A stretch of 64,000 nt of DNA, taken from Pseudoflavonifractor phocaeensis (GTDB taxonomy: Bacteria > Bacillota > Clostridia > Oscillospirales > Oscillospiraceae). Shown one piece after another: positions 7,805 through 15,964 of the stretch. The stretch spans positions 124,001 to 188,000 of the forward strand of contig NZ_JADYUM010000003.1 in assembly GCF_021531815.1 (NCBI RefSeq), read 5' to 3'. Numbering within the stretch: the first letter of the stretch is position 1; every line of letters begins with the position of its first letter. The translations under genes and the position numbers were made by a program. Under the pieces are notes generated by a model. It had not been told where the DNA came from. It ran no database searches and saw nothing but the letters and a program-made list of their open reading frames with translations.

Positions 7805-8086
7805 TTAGCCCTGCTGCTCACGCATCTTGGCGAAGCAGTCGCTGCAGTAGACGGGACGGTCAGACTTGGGCTCGAAGGGAACCTTAGCCTCACCACCACA
7901 AGCGGCGCACACGGCGGTGAAATACTCACGGGGGCCGCGGGCAGCGTTCTTGCGGGCGTCACGGCAGGGCTTGCAGCGCTGGGGCTCGTTCTGGAAGCCG
8001 CGCTCAGCGTAGAACTCCTGCTCACCGGCGGTAAAGGTGAACTCCTTGCCGCACTCTTTGCATACCAGGATCTTGTCTTCGTACAT
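7805..8086 (-). CDS. Zinc-ribbon protein
   Basis: 93 aa, recognised as a conserved Clostridia zinc-ribbon family protein. Four C-x-x-C pairs are visible: CKECGKEF near residue 9, CKPCRDARK near 38, CAACGG near 60, and YCSDCF near 79. They would bind two zinc ions. The middle EFYAERGFQNEPQRCKPCR is the conserved core of the probable zinc-ribbon domain group. Function unknown. It lies downstream of the SigH-like gene, 58 bp away, with no terminator between them. Confidence 0.85.
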   Translation of the reverse strand: MYEDKILVCKECGKEFTFTAGEQEFYAERGFQNEPQRCKPCRDARKNAARGPREYFTAVCAACGGEAKVPFEPKSDRPVYCSDCFAKMREQQG

Positions 8087-8144
8087 GGATTTTCCCTCTC
8101 TTTGACTCGTTGTCCAATGGGTTTGGACGGTTGTAATATTGCGA

Positions 8145-8783
8145 TCAGCTCTCGCTGGATACGCCGGAAGAAAACTGCCGCGCCATCTTTCGCCGGATAC
8201 GCTGAATGGCGTTATCCACCGACTTCTGGGGGCGACCTACCCGCCGGGCAATCTCACCGCAGGTAAGACCGTTGAGGTAGGGTGGTAAAATTTTCGCTTC
8301 GAGCTCAGACAACTGGCCCTTCAGAGCGTCGAGCCGCTCTTTCAGTTCCTCCCTGCCGATGATGACGTCCTCCGGGCTCTCAGCGCTGGAAAACATGTGC
8401 GCGTTGGTTCCATCAAAAAGAGGGGGTTCAAAAGAGACACTGTGATTCAAAGGTGCGTGCTTGCCGCCCTGAGCCGCGCGGATCGCGGAATTCAGACGGC
8501 TGCGGACACAAATCTCCGCATAGGTCCGAAAGGCTGTGTCCCGATCCGGATCATAGCTTCGGATCGCGGTAAGCAGCCCCAACATTCCCTCCTGGATCAG
8601 GTCCTCGCTGTCCCCTCCCGCCAGAAACAAGGGGCGGGCGCAGGCGCGGACCAACTGTCCATACCGGCGGACCAATTCACCCTCCGCCTGGGGATCTCCC
8701 CCTGCGGTGCGCAGGCACAATTCCCGGTCTGAAAGACCTTGGAACTTGGTATTTTGCCAATCAATACTGCGGCTATTGACCAT
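8145..8783 (-). CDS. RNA polymerase sigma factor, SigH-like (sigma-70 family)
   Basis: Sigma-70 family factor of the SigH/Spo0H or SigI-like size (about 212 aa). Region 2 is clear: DLIQEGMLGLLTAIRSYDPDRDTAFRTYAEICVRSRL. Region 4 has LSELEAKILPPYLNGLTCGEIARRVGRPQKSVDNAIQRIRRK, a complete helix-turn-helix. I take the ATG at 8783, which has GGTGA 11 nt upstream. A TTG start at 8810 would add nine residues, but that TTG is also the start of a near-perfect promoter (8782-8810), so the true start may lie still further in. SigH in Bacillus and Clostridium drives early sporulation and competence genes; comEC is also in this window. That link is inference. Confidence 0.85.
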   Translation of the reverse strand: MVNSRSIDWQNTKFQGLSDRELCLRTAGGDPQAEGELVRRYGQLVRACARPLFLAGGDSEDLIQEGMLGLLTAIRSYDPDRDTAFRTYAEICVRSRLNSAIRAAQGGKHAPLNHSVSFEPPLFDGTNAHMFSSAESPEDVIIGREELKERLDALKGQLSELEAKILPPYLNGLTCGEIARRVGRPQKSVDNAIQRIRRKMARQFSSGVSSES

Positions 8784-8810
8784 AATAATAAAAATCACCG
8801 GATTTGTCAA
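8782..8810 (-). promoter_or_regulatory. Consensus sigma-A promoter overlapping the 5' end of the sigma-factor gene
   Basis: TTGACA (8810-8805), exactly 17 bp, TATTAT (8787-8782) on the minus strand. The -10 overlaps the ATG at 8783, so a transcript from here starts near 8775 and lacks that ATG. Translation would then need a downstream start such as the TTG at 8720. Confidence 0.5.
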
Positions 8811-8870
8811 GGGTCCGCCGGAAAATTTTTGTACAATTCTCCATACCCTCCAAATCCTCCCCCCGAAAGC

Positions 8871-10229
8871 TTACAGTTCTCCGATCAAATCGGCCAGCCG
8901 CTGGGCGGCTGTCTGGGCGATCTCCTCGGTCTTGGCCTCCACCATGACCCGCATCAGGGCCTCGGTACCCGAAGGACGGACCAGTACCCGGCCCTCCCCG
9001 TTCAGGGCGGCCTCCTCCCGCTGGATGGCCTGGGCCAGCAGTTCGCTGGCCATGACGGCTTTCTTCACGTCGTTGTCGGCCACCGGGATGTTGATCAGGA
9101 CCTGGGGGTACCGGGGGCAGGCGCCGAACAGCTCGGAGGCCTTCTTGCCGCTCTCCTTCAGCAGGGCCAGGATCTGGAGGGCGGTCAGCTCTCCGTCGCC
9201 GGTGGTGGCGTGCTCCAGGAAGATCATGTGGCCCGACTGCTCCCCGCCGATGGCGTAGCCCTTCTCCAGCATCCGCTCCAGCACGTTCCGGTCACCCACG
9301 GCGGTGCACTCCAGCTTCATGCCGTGCTCCTTGGTGTAGACGTGGAGGCCCAGGTTGGACATGACGGTGGCCACCACAGTGTTTCCGGGCAGCTTGCCCT
9401 TGTTCATCATGTCCAGGCCACAGGCGGCCATGATCTGGTCCCCGTCGATGAGATTGCCCAGCTCATCCACCGCCAAACAGCGGTCGGCGTCGCCGTCAAA
9501 AGCGATGCCCATGTCGTAGCCGCCGGCCTTCACCATGGCCGCCAGGGCGTCAATGTGGGTGGAACCGCACTTGTCGTTGATATTAACACCGTCGGGGTCC
9601 GCGTTGATCACGTCGGTACGCAGCTTGGAGAAGCGGTCAAACAGCCGGGCGGCGGTGGCGGAAGCGGCGCCGTTGGCGCAGTCCACCAAGATACGCAGCC
9701 CCCCCAGAGTGGAGTCGATGGTGGACTCCAGATGGTCAATATAGTCCTCCGAGGCCTTGGGGGCCACGTAGCTCACTTTGCCGATGTCGCCATGGGTCTT
9801 CATGGGCACATTGTTATGGCCGAACAGGACAATGTCCTCGATCTTCTCCTCCAGCTCGTCGGACAGCTTGAAGCCCTGGCCGTTGAAGATCTTGATACCG
9901 TTGTGCTCAAAGGGGTTGTGGCTGGCGGAGATGACGATGCCCGCGTCCGCCCCCTCGTCCACTGTCACCCAGGCCACACCGGGGGTTGGCAGAGTGCCCA
10001 GGTCCAGCACGTCGGCCCCGGCGGTACACAGGCCCGCGATCAGAGAACCCTTCAGCAGGTCGCCGGAGATGCGGGTGTCCTTGCCGATGGTAACCAGGGG
10101 CTTCTCCCCCGGCTTTTTGTCCTTGGACAGCACCTGGGCGGCAGCCAGACCAACCTTGTAAGCCAGGTCCGCGTCCAGACCGGCGTTGACCACGCCGCGG
10201 ATTCCGTCGGTTCCAAATAGTTTACCCAT
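8871..10229 (-). CDS. glmM: Phosphoglucosamine mutase
   Basis: Converts glucosamine-6-phosphate to glucosamine-1-phosphate for peptidoglycan precursor UDP-GlcNAc. 452 aa, standard length. The N-terminal LFGTDGIRGV is the family signature. The phosphoserine loop SASHNP has S103. The metal loop DGDADR is at 245-250. RPSGTEALMRVMVEA near 427 is the phosphate-binding loop. ATG at 10229 is preceded by GAGGTG. It is not visibly co-transcribed with cdaA/cdaR as in Bacillus; upstream is the structured element at 10302. Confidence 0.98.
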   Translation of the reverse strand: MGKLFGTDGIRGVVNAGLDADLAYKVGLAAAQVLSKDKKPGEKPLVTIGKDTRISGDLLKGSLIAGLCTAGADVLDLGTLPTPGVAWVTVDEGADAGIVISASHNPFEHNGIKIFNGQGFKLSDELEEKIEDIVLFGHNNVPMKTHGDIGKVSYVAPKASEDYIDHLESTIDSTLGGLRILVDCANGAASATAARLFDRFSKLRTDVINADPDGVNINDKCGSTHIDALAAMVKAGGYDMGIAFDGDADRCLAVDELGNLIDGDQIMAACGLDMMNKGKLPGNTVVATVMSNLGLHVYTKEHGMKLECTAVGDRNVLERMLEKGYAIGGEQSGHMIFLEHATTGDGELTALQILALLKESGKKASELFGACPRYPQVLINIPVADNDVKKAVMASELLAQAIQREEAALNGEGRVLVRPSGTEALMRVMVEAKTEEIAQTAAQRLADLIGEL

Positions 10230-10301
10230 ATTTGATACACCTCAATTATTGATATATAAATTTGATGATAGGCACAAATTTTCAGATCGAAGCAGAAGGA
10301 C

Positions 10302-10421
10302 GAGATCTTCGTTTAAGGCGCTGTCGAAGGTAAGCGACAAAGCCTCCTGTCACAAAAGGAGGTGCATTTGCGAAGGGAGCCTTGAGACGCGGCCCTGAAA
10401 CGCGCTAAGAAACGAAATCTT
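10302..10421 (+). ncRNA. Candidate cloverleaf-like structured RNA element
   Basis: Between glmM and ruvB the DNA folds into a closed multi-stem figure. An outer stem pairs 302-314 with 410-421 (12 pairs, one bulge) and a second pairs 317-321 with 402-406. Inside are three hairpins: TGTCG/CGACA (322-339, 8-nt loop), CCTCCT/AGGAGG (343-362), and AGGG..CC/GG..CCCT (374-396); coordinates here are offset by 10000. G302, G317 and G342 pair with U on the plus strand, but would be A-C mismatches on the minus strand, so a plus-strand RNA is favoured. I do not recognise the family, and no clear promoter is seen. Confidence 0.5.
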
Positions 10422-10435
10422 GCCGTTCTGGCCGC

Positions 10436-11512
10436 TCAGCCCTCGAAGCTCAGCTGCTCCATCTCTCCCCCGTTCCGGGCGCCGGGAACGGACAGGCCCA
10501 GGTGCTGGTACGCCTTCGGGGTGACACAGCGCCCCCGAGGGGTCCGGGTCAGAAAGCCCAGCTGCATCAGGTAGGGCTCATAGACATCCTCCAGGGTGAC
10601 GGCCTCCTCATTGATGGTGGCCGCCAGGGTCTCCAGGCCCACCGGGCCTCCCTTGTAGTTTTCAATGATGCTGCGAATCATCCGGTGGTCAATGGAGTCC
10701 AGGCCAAGGTGGTCGATCTCCAGGGCGGTGAGGGCCTCGTCCGCCACCTTCTTAGTGATGACGCCCCCCGCCTTAACCTGGGCGAAGTCCCGGACCCGGC
10801 GGAGCATCCGGTTGGCGATACGCGGGGTGCCCCGGGACCGCTTGGCGATCTCCATGGCCCCCTCCTCCTCGATGGGTACGCCCAGGATGCCCGCGGACCG
10901 GGTGACGATCATGGACAGTTCCTGTGGAGTGTAAAGCTCCAGCCTTAACGTCACCCCGAACCGGTCCCGGAGGGGGGCGGACAGCTGGCCCGCCCGGGTG
11001 GTGGCCCCGATCAGGGTGAACTTGGGCAGGTCCAGGCGGATGGAGTTGGCCGACGGCCCTTTGCCGATGATGATGTCGATGGCGTAGTCCTCCATGGCCG
11101 GGTACAGGACCTCCTCCACCGCCCGGTTCAGCCGGTGGATCTCATCCACAAAGAGGATATCGTTCTCGTTCAGGTTGGTGAGCAGGGCGGCCAGGTCCCC
11201 CGGCTTCTCGATGGCGGGGCCGGAGGTGATGCGCACGTTGACCCCCATCTCGTTGGCGATGATGCCGCTGAGGGTGGTCTTGCCCAGGCCGGGCGGGCCG
11301 TGGAGCAGCACATGGTCCAGAGGCTCCTGCCGCATTTTGGCCGCCTGGATGAAGACTTCCAGGTTCCCTTTTGCCTTCTCCTGGCCGATGTACTCCCGCA
11401 GGGTTTTGGGCCGCAGGGAATACTCATTCTCATCCTCCCGGGTGAGCGAGGTGGTCACCAGGGGCTCCAGGTCCTCAGATGTAAATTCTGAATTGGAAAA
11501 ATCGATAGACAT
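10436..11512 (-). CDS. ruvB: Holliday junction branch-migration ATPase RuvB
   Basis: AAA+ motor that, with RuvA, drives branch migration of Holliday junctions. Walker [10 protein letters not shown] at 72-80, Walker B DEIH at 123-126, sensor GATTRAG, and the arginine-finger region [16 protein letters not shown]. The C-terminal winged helix ends [22 protein letters not shown]. 358 aa, normal length with a short N-terminal extension. It follows ruvA by 48 bp in the order ruvC-ruvA-ruvB. Confidence 0.98.
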   Translation of the reverse strand: MSIDFSNSEFTSEDLEPLVTTSLTREDENEYSLRPKTLREYIGQEKAKGNLEVFIQAAKMRQEPLDHVLLHGPPGLGKTTLSGIIANEMGVNVRITSGPAIEKPGDLAALLTNLNENDILFVDEIHRLNRAVEEVLYPAMEDYAIDIIIGKGPSANSIRLDLPKFTLIGATTRAGQLSAPLRDRFGVTLRLELYTPQELSMIVTRSAGILGVPIEEEGAMEIAKRSRGTPRIANRMLRRVRDFAQVKAGGVITKKVADEALTALEIDHLGLDSIDHRMIRSIIENYKGGPVGLETLAATINEEAVTLEDVYEPYLMQLGFLTRTPRGRCVTPKAYQHLGLSVPGARNGGEMEQLSFEG

Positions 11513-11560
11513 TTGGTCACTTCCTATTGACGCGGCATAGCCGTGGTCACGTCCACGGTA

Positions 11561-12169
11561 TTACGCCTTCATCATCTTTTTCAGCGCCGCCTTGATGATC
11601 TGCTCCAGGGTCAGGTTCTCCAGATCGACGCCCTTGAGGGCCGCGTTGATCTCGCTCTGGGAGTAGCCCAGCACCGCCAGGGCCGCGCTGGCCTCGGACA
11701 GCTTGTTCTCCGGGATGACGGTGATGCCGGTGCCGCCGTAGCTCTCTCCGGCGGCGGAGATGGTCTGGCCCTTGGCCAGCTTGTCTTTCAGCTCCAGAAT
11801 GACTCGCTGGGCGATCTTCTTCCCAATGCCCTGGGCACAGGTCAGAGCTTTCTCGTCCCCGGTGATAATGGACAGAGCCAGATTTGCCGGAGTGCTGGAA
11901 GACAAAATGGAAAGAGCGGCCTTGGGACCCACCCCGGACACGGAGATGAGCTGCTGGAACAGGTTCAGTTCCTCCTGGGTGGCAAAGCCGTACAGCTCCA
12001 TGGCGTCCTCCCGGACATTCAGGTGTGTAAAGAGTTTTCCCTTGTCACCTTTTTTCAAGGCGGACAGGGTGTAGCTGGTGGTCCGGCAGGCGTAGCCCAC
12101 CCCGCCGCAGTCGATGACCGCCAGGTAGGGCTCCACATGGGCCACGGTGCCACTTACGTAGTAAAACAT
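11561..12169 (-). CDS. ruvA: Holliday junction DNA helicase subunit RuvA
   Basis: Tetrameric junction-binding partner of RuvB. Start chosen at the ATG at 12169 (MFYYVSGTVAHVEPY), preceded by AAGGAAG; a frame extending to 12205 adds only 12 unconserved residues. Family blocks: VIDCGGVGY (OB fold), REDAMELYGFAT, the helix-hairpin-helix pairs ISVSGVGPKAAL and AQGIGKKIAQRVILELK, and a C-terminal RuvB-binding domain (LAVLGYSQSEI). 202 aa. Lies between ruvC and ruvB. Confidence 0.98.
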   Translation of the reverse strand: MFYYVSGTVAHVEPYLAVIDCGGVGYACRTTSYTLSALKKGDKGKLFTHLNVREDAMELYGFATQEELNLFQQLISVSGVGPKAALSILSSSTPANLALSIITGDEKALTCAQGIGKKIAQRVILELKDKLAKGQTISAAGESYGGTGITVIPENKLSEASAALAVLGYSQSEINAALKGVDLENLTLEQIIKAALKKMMKA

Positions 12170-12217
12170 AGCTTCTTCCTTTCCGGCCATATACCGGCCG
12201 CACAAACGGCAGGGCCG

Positions 12218-12739
12218 TCATCTTGTGTCGTATTTGTTCGGGTCGAACACCCGGTCCGTATTCAGCAAGGATGTGGCCGCCCGACTGTGGCAGATGGCCA
12301 GCGCCAGGGCGTCGGCGGCATCATCGGGCCGGGGGATCTCCTTCATGCCCAGCAGCCGCTGGGTCATGAGCATGACCTGCCGCTTCTCCGCTTTCCCGTA
12401 CCCCGCCACCGCCTGCTTCACCTGCATGGGGGTGTACTCGAACACCGGCACCCCCAGCTTCTCCGCCGCCAGCAGGATCACCCCCCGGCCGTGGGCCACG
12501 GCGATGCCGGTGGTGATATTTTTGGTGAAAAAAAGCTCCTCCACCGCCATCTCATCGGGATGAAAGGTATGGATCAGCTCCTCCATGTCGTTAGAGATCT
12601 GGAGCAGGCGGCTGGACAGGGGAATACCCGGCGGGGTGGTAATGACGCCGTACCGCAGCAGGGTATTTTTCTGCCGCTCCGCCCGGATGACCCCAAAGCC
12701 GATGGTGGCCACGCCCGGGTCTATGCCCAAGATGATCAT
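12218..12739 (-). CDS. ruvC: Crossover junction endodeoxyribonuclease RuvC
   Basis: Dimeric Holliday-junction resolvase with an RNase H fold. Acidic residues: D7 in ILGIDPGVATIGFGV, the glutamates of VEELFF near 66, and the C-terminal pair in RPDDAADALALAICH near 139. 173 aa. First gene of ruvC-ruvA-ruvB, with an extended -10 promoter upstream. Confidence 0.97.
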   Translation of the reverse strand: MIILGIDPGVATIGFGVIRAERQKNTLLRYGVITTPPGIPLSSRLLQISNDMEELIHTFHPDEMAVEELFFTKNITTGIAVAHGRGVILLAAEKLGVPVFEYTPMQVKQAVAGYGKAEKRQVMLMTQRLLGMKEIPRPDDAADALALAICHSRAATSLLNTDRVFDPNKYDTR

Positions 12740-12772
12740 AGCGTTCTCCCCTGCACATAATAATTCATTTTG

Positions 12773-12781
12773 ATTATAGCA
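12773..12781 (-). promoter_or_regulatory. Extended -10 promoter for ruvCAB
   Basis: Minus strand TGCTATAAT (12781-12773): a perfect -10 with the extended TGn motif. The -35 position is poor (TCCCAA), as is usual for extended -10 promoters. It is 33 bp upstream of the ruvC ATG. Confidence 0.5.
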
Positions 12782-12831
12782 TACTTTTATGAGATTGGGA
12801 AGCGTGGAAATAAAAGCCTGCGGACAAAAGA

Positions 12832-12870
12832 GTGGGAGGCCGAAACCCCCACTGTGGTTCCGGCCTCCCG
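12832..12870 (-). terminator. Hairpin after the decayed cysteine desulfidase gene
   Basis: Minus strand GGGAGGCCGGAACC..GGTTTCGGCCTCCC then ACTCTTTTG: a strong stem with a weak U-tract, probably the old terminator of the pseudogene at 12934. Confidence 0.55.
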
Positions 12871-12894
12871 CCTTGAATTTGCGGCCTGCCGACG

Positions 12895-13520
12895 GCAGCC
12901 CCGCGATGTTCCATTGTATGATTCAGGAATTGGTCATGATCCGGATGATCTCCTGGTCTGTAGCCCGCATCCCATCCCGGCCCCGGCGGCCGCCCCGGCG
13001 CTGACCGCGCCGCAGTAGGCGGACAGGCGGCCGATCCCCGCCTTCTGATGGATGGCAATGAGGTTGGACAGCACCAGCGCCCGGTACAGCTTGTCGTTGC
13101 TCACCCCCAACTCCTGAGCGTAGATAACCACCGGGACCGACACCGTGATGCCCTGGTTCCCGCTTCCGGAGTTGATGACCACCGGCAGTTCACAGCCGCT
13201 CATGCGGGCGTCCGAGCCCGCCGCCGCGGCCTTCGCCCGGGTCGCCACATCAGAGACGCCGTAGGTCTGGCTCAGGACCCGGCCAATGTTGGCGCCGTAA
13301 TTCCCCTGCATTCCTTCTTCGGAAATGGCCATGTTATAGGAGATCTGACGGCTGATGACCTCCCTGACGTCTTCAATATCCACCGTCTCCGCAAAATCCA
13401 GGATATCCCACACGTTCATCATCCCATAATCCAGTGGATTATCTCCGCAATCGGACTCCACCGGCGTTTCAAACAGGACTTCACCGTTTTTTCCACCAGA
13501 ACGATGTTAGTGTCGATTCG
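12895..13520 (-). pseudogene. Decayed L-cysteine desulfidase (CyuA/YhaM, UPF0597 family)
   Basis: Middle part of an L-serine/L-cysteine dehydratase-like enzyme that releases H2S from cysteine. Frame 1 gives DTNIVLVEK at 13510-13490, then a one-base loss in a run of A (six instead of seven) shifts frame. The main piece reads ESDCGDNPLDYGMMNVWDI...SGSGNQGITVSVPVV...HQKAGIGRLSAYCGAVSAG. It breaks again near 12965: the next bases in another frame give TDQEIIRIMTNS and then stop. The N-terminal third and the C-terminus are missing. Beyond its upstream end the sequence switches abruptly to a Gfo/Idh-type fragment. Clearly non-functional as written. Confidence 0.85.
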
Positions 13521-13890
13521 GTGGGTCCCCAGCTCCGCCACCGCGTTTTTCCAGGGTGGCGTGCTGGCGTCCGGTTTTGCAGCTCCGCCTTTTACCCCCA
13601 AAAATGTTCGGAAGGATAGGATCCGTCCCAGTTCTCCCACTTCGATCAGTTCCCTGGCCTTTCTTTATGGCTCATACGGGCGCTGGACACGGCAGACCAT
13701 CAGCTTTCGCCCGCTCTTCGCCGCCTCGTCCACCATGTCTTCCCCCTCATCAGCGTTCAGTGCCAAGGGCTTTTCACACAGGACATGCTTCCCGGCCTGC
13801 AGCGCCTACACGGTCAGGTCGTGGTAGGTAGGCGTCGGGGTGGCGATCAGCACGGCGTCCACCTGGGGGTCCACCAGGACCTCCTCAAAG
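13505..13890 (-). pseudogene. Fragment of Gfo/Idh/MocA family oxidoreductase
   Basis: The minus-strand frame reads KTFEEVLVDPQVDAVLIATP, TYHDLTV, stop, [29 protein letters not shown], stop, RKARELIEVGELGRILSFR, AELGTHRID. These are the family's middle blocks, including the CEKP motif that holds the catalytic lysine. Stops are TAG at 13806-13808 and TAA at 13665-13667. The N-terminal GxGxxG Rossmann part and the C-terminal domain are missing. It joins LysR sequence at one end and cysteine desulfidase sequence at the other. Confidence 0.85.
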
Positions 13891-13962
13891 GTTTTCCGCT
13901 GCTTTCGTATCGTGTTCCATCTCCGCGGTGGTCTTGAAGTAGTAGAGCTGCTGTAAGTTCAT
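13885..13962 (-). pseudogene. Stub of a LysR-type transcriptional regulator
   Basis: ATG at 13962 with GGGAGG upstream opens MNLQQLYYFKTTAEMEH, then DTKAAENL and a TGA at 13885. The first 24 residues match the start of LysR-type DNA-binding domains (normally ...LYYFKTVAELEHYTKAAELL). The helix-turn-helix is cut by fusion to the Gfo/Idh fragment. Confidence 0.8.
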
Positions 13963-14012
13963 GTCTCATCCTCCCTGCCCCAGTGCCGTCCAATGTCCAG
14001 AGGCCCTTTGTT

Positions 14013-14828
14013 TTACAAGAGATCGATCAGGCTCCGAATATAGTCGTAGCCAATCTTCGCCCCGTTCTCCGGCGGCTCAGGCCGGTATTCGAAGGCCAGA
14101 TATCCCCCAAAGCCCGCTTTCTTCAGCGCCCGAACCACAGAGGGATAATCATATCCGCCCTCACAGGGACAACTCCGGTCCTCGCCGGATATGTCCACCT
14201 GAGCCAGAATATCGGCGTTCTCCAGAATAGGGGCCTCGATCCCCTCGTTTTCATACAGCATGTGCATGGTATCCAGATGCAGTTTGAAGAACGGCGTATG
14301 GAAATCGCGGATGAACCGGGCCGTGTCGCGGATGGTGATATAGGCGTCTGTCTCCAGATGGTCGTTAGCCTCCAGGATCACCACAATCTTTTTCTGCTCC
14401 GCGTAAGTCACCACTTCCTCCACGCTGCGGTGGAACTGCCGGTAAAACAGCTCCGCTCCCCCCGCGTCATGAAAGCGCCCCCGAATGGCTCCAATGATCA
14501 CCATGGCGCCATCCAGCGCCCGGGCCAGGTCGATATGCCCCTTCATCCGCTCCACCGCCTTGCGGCGGATCTCCTCGTCTCCCGCACCCAGGCACAGGCC
14601 GTCCACGGTATATCCCATTCCGGTCGCTACCCCTGAAACGCAGAGTCCTGTTTGCTCCACCAACTTTTGTATCAGGGCAACATTCACACATTCCGGACGA
14701 TTGACCGTCAGCTGGACCGCGTCATATCCTATTTCCGCCGCCATGGGAAAAACAGTTTCATAAGCTCCCTGTAAGGGCGCGGTGGCACAGGGGAATGTCC
14801 CATCCGCAATGATCACGCTTGTCTTCAT
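14013..14828 (-). CDS. Sugar phosphate isomerase/epimerase (xylose isomerase-like TIM barrel)
   Basis: 271 aa TIM barrel of the AP-endonuclease-2/xylose-isomerase superfamily (IolE/IolI/hydroxypyruvate-isomerase group). Metal-site candidates run along the strands: VILEANDHLETD (E near 151), FFKLHLDTMHMLYE (D near 185, H near 188), QVDISGEDRSCPCEG, and YLAFEYRPEPP (E near 248). Substrate unknown. It stands alone now: downstream is the debris of a LysR gene and an oxidoreductase, partners typical of inositol or sugar catabolism, so this may be the survivor of a lost operon. ATG at 14828 has GGAGG upstream, and TATAAT is at 14877-14872. Confidence 0.85.
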   Translation of the reverse strand: MKTSVIIADGTFPCATAPLQGAYETVFPMAAEIGYDAVQLTVNRPECVNVALIQKLVEQTGLCVSGVATGMGYTVDGLCLGAGDEEIRRKAVERMKGHIDLARALDGAMVIIGAIRGRFHDAGGAELFYRQFHRSVEEVVTYAEQKKIVVILEANDHLETDAYITIRDTARFIRDFHTPFFKLHLDTMHMLYENEGIEAPILENADILAQVDISGEDRSCPCEGGYDYPSVVRALKKAGFGGYLAFEYRPEPPENGAKIGYDYIRSLIDLL

Positions 14829-14936
14829 AAATATCCTCCATTCCTTTTCACGGGGTCATGTTGGTAGTTTTATTATAATTCACCAGGGGATAGAAGACTA
14901 ATACTTCTTACTCATCAGATAAATAAAAGCCATTTA

Positions 14937-15067
14937 TCATTTGAACGTCCGGTTCCTTTGCAGCTGCTCCGCCAGGCCAACGAACTCAGTGTAAGGCACC
15001 TTTTTGTTCGTATCTTTTTCACGGTTTCCCGCCGCGAAAACAGGCATATTCGGATTGAATATTTTCC
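14937..15067 (-). pseudogene. Short remnant reading frame, origin unknown
   Basis: In the 316-bp gap 14829-15145 the minus strand carries an open stretch ending NREKDTNKKVPYTEFVG, then LAEQLQRNRTFK and TGA-TAA, preceded by IFNPNMPVFAAG. It looks like the C-terminal 40 residues of a lost gene. I see no start or ribosome site fitting it, and I cannot name it. Confidence 0.35.
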
Positions 15068-15145
15068 ACGTTCATCCCCCCTTCCCTGACCGGATGGATA
15101 AAAACAAGCCCCGCCTCACCGGAGACGGAGCTTTTAAGACCCTGT

Positions 15146-15853
15146 TCAGTTCTTCCGTCTGCCCATGAACCGCAGCAGGTAAAGGAACAAATTCAGAAAA
15201 TCCAGATACAGCTGGAGGGCGGAGAAAATGGATGCCTTCTCAAGCATATCGGGGAAGCCGGCATAGTAGTGGTAATAGGCCCGGATCTTTTGGGTGTCAT
15301 AGGCGGTAAAGGCCAGGAAAACGCCGATCCCGATGATGCAGGCGATCCGGTCCATGGCAGCCAGCCAGGGAATAAACATGGACAGGAGCCCAAAAATGAT
15401 CAGAAAGATCAGCCCGGAAAACAGGATCGGGCGCAGGCCGGACAGGTCGGTCCTGGTGAAGTGGCCATAGGCCGCAAGGGCGGCAAAATAGACCGCCGTG
15501 GCCAGGAAGACCAGGATCAGGCTGGGCAGGTCAAAGACCAGCAGGTAGACGGATATGGTGAAGCCAAACAGCACCGCAAAAGCGATGAACATGGCCTTGG
15601 CCGTCCCCACCGCCATCCGCTCGATACGGCTTCCCATGGTAAAGGCCATCACCAGGGTGGCGATCAGGATCACGATCTGGAAACTCCAGACGTACATCAC
15701 GATGCCGGTGAGCCAACAGGCCAATGCCACCCCGAAGGTCACCATCAGGCCCAGCACCATCCACAGGAAGGTTCTGGCCGTATACTGGCCCTGGGTCTCC
15801 ATCTGGCCCGCCGGCGTCATGCCCCGGTCAAACTCATAGGGATCAAAACTCAT
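15146..15853 (-). CDS. Bax inhibitor-1/YccA family membrane protein
   Basis: 235 aa, seven hydrophobic segments, membrane. Family marks: ARTFLWMVLGLMVTFGVAL (first helix), the acidic/aromatic block FTAYDTQKIRAYYHYY near 190 with the aspartate proposed to control calcium leak in BI-1 homologues, and LYLDFLNLFLYLLRFMGRRKN at the end. The N-terminal YEFDRGMTPAGQ is cytoplasmic. Physiological role in bacteria not settled. Single-gene unit, AT-rich upstream, ATG preceded by AGGAG. Confidence 0.93.
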   Translation of the reverse strand: MSFDPYEFDRGMTPAGQMETQGQYTARTFLWMVLGLMVTFGVALACWLTGIVMYVWSFQIVILIATLVMAFTMGSRIERMAVGTAKAMFIAFAVLFGFTISVYLLVFDLPSLILVFLATAVYFAALAAYGHFTRTDLSGLRPILFSGLIFLIIFGLLSMFIPWLAAMDRIACIIGIGVFLAFTAYDTQKIRAYYHYYAGFPDMLEKASIFSALQLYLDFLNLFLYLLRFMGRRKN

Positions 15854-15964
15854 TGCGCAGCGCTCCTTTCCCCGCGTTCAAAACGGCGTCAGCCGTTCCA
15901 TTGCCTGTTTCGTACTCCGTATTGTATCCCGCATAAGTGGAAAAAAATCAACGGTTTCCCATCC

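Noticed and set aside
10302-10421. tRNA gene reading of the cloverleaf element
   Set aside because: The arms and loop lengths do not fit tRNA, there is no T-loop GTTCRA or anticodon arm of 5 bp with a 7-nt loop, and the closing stem is too long.
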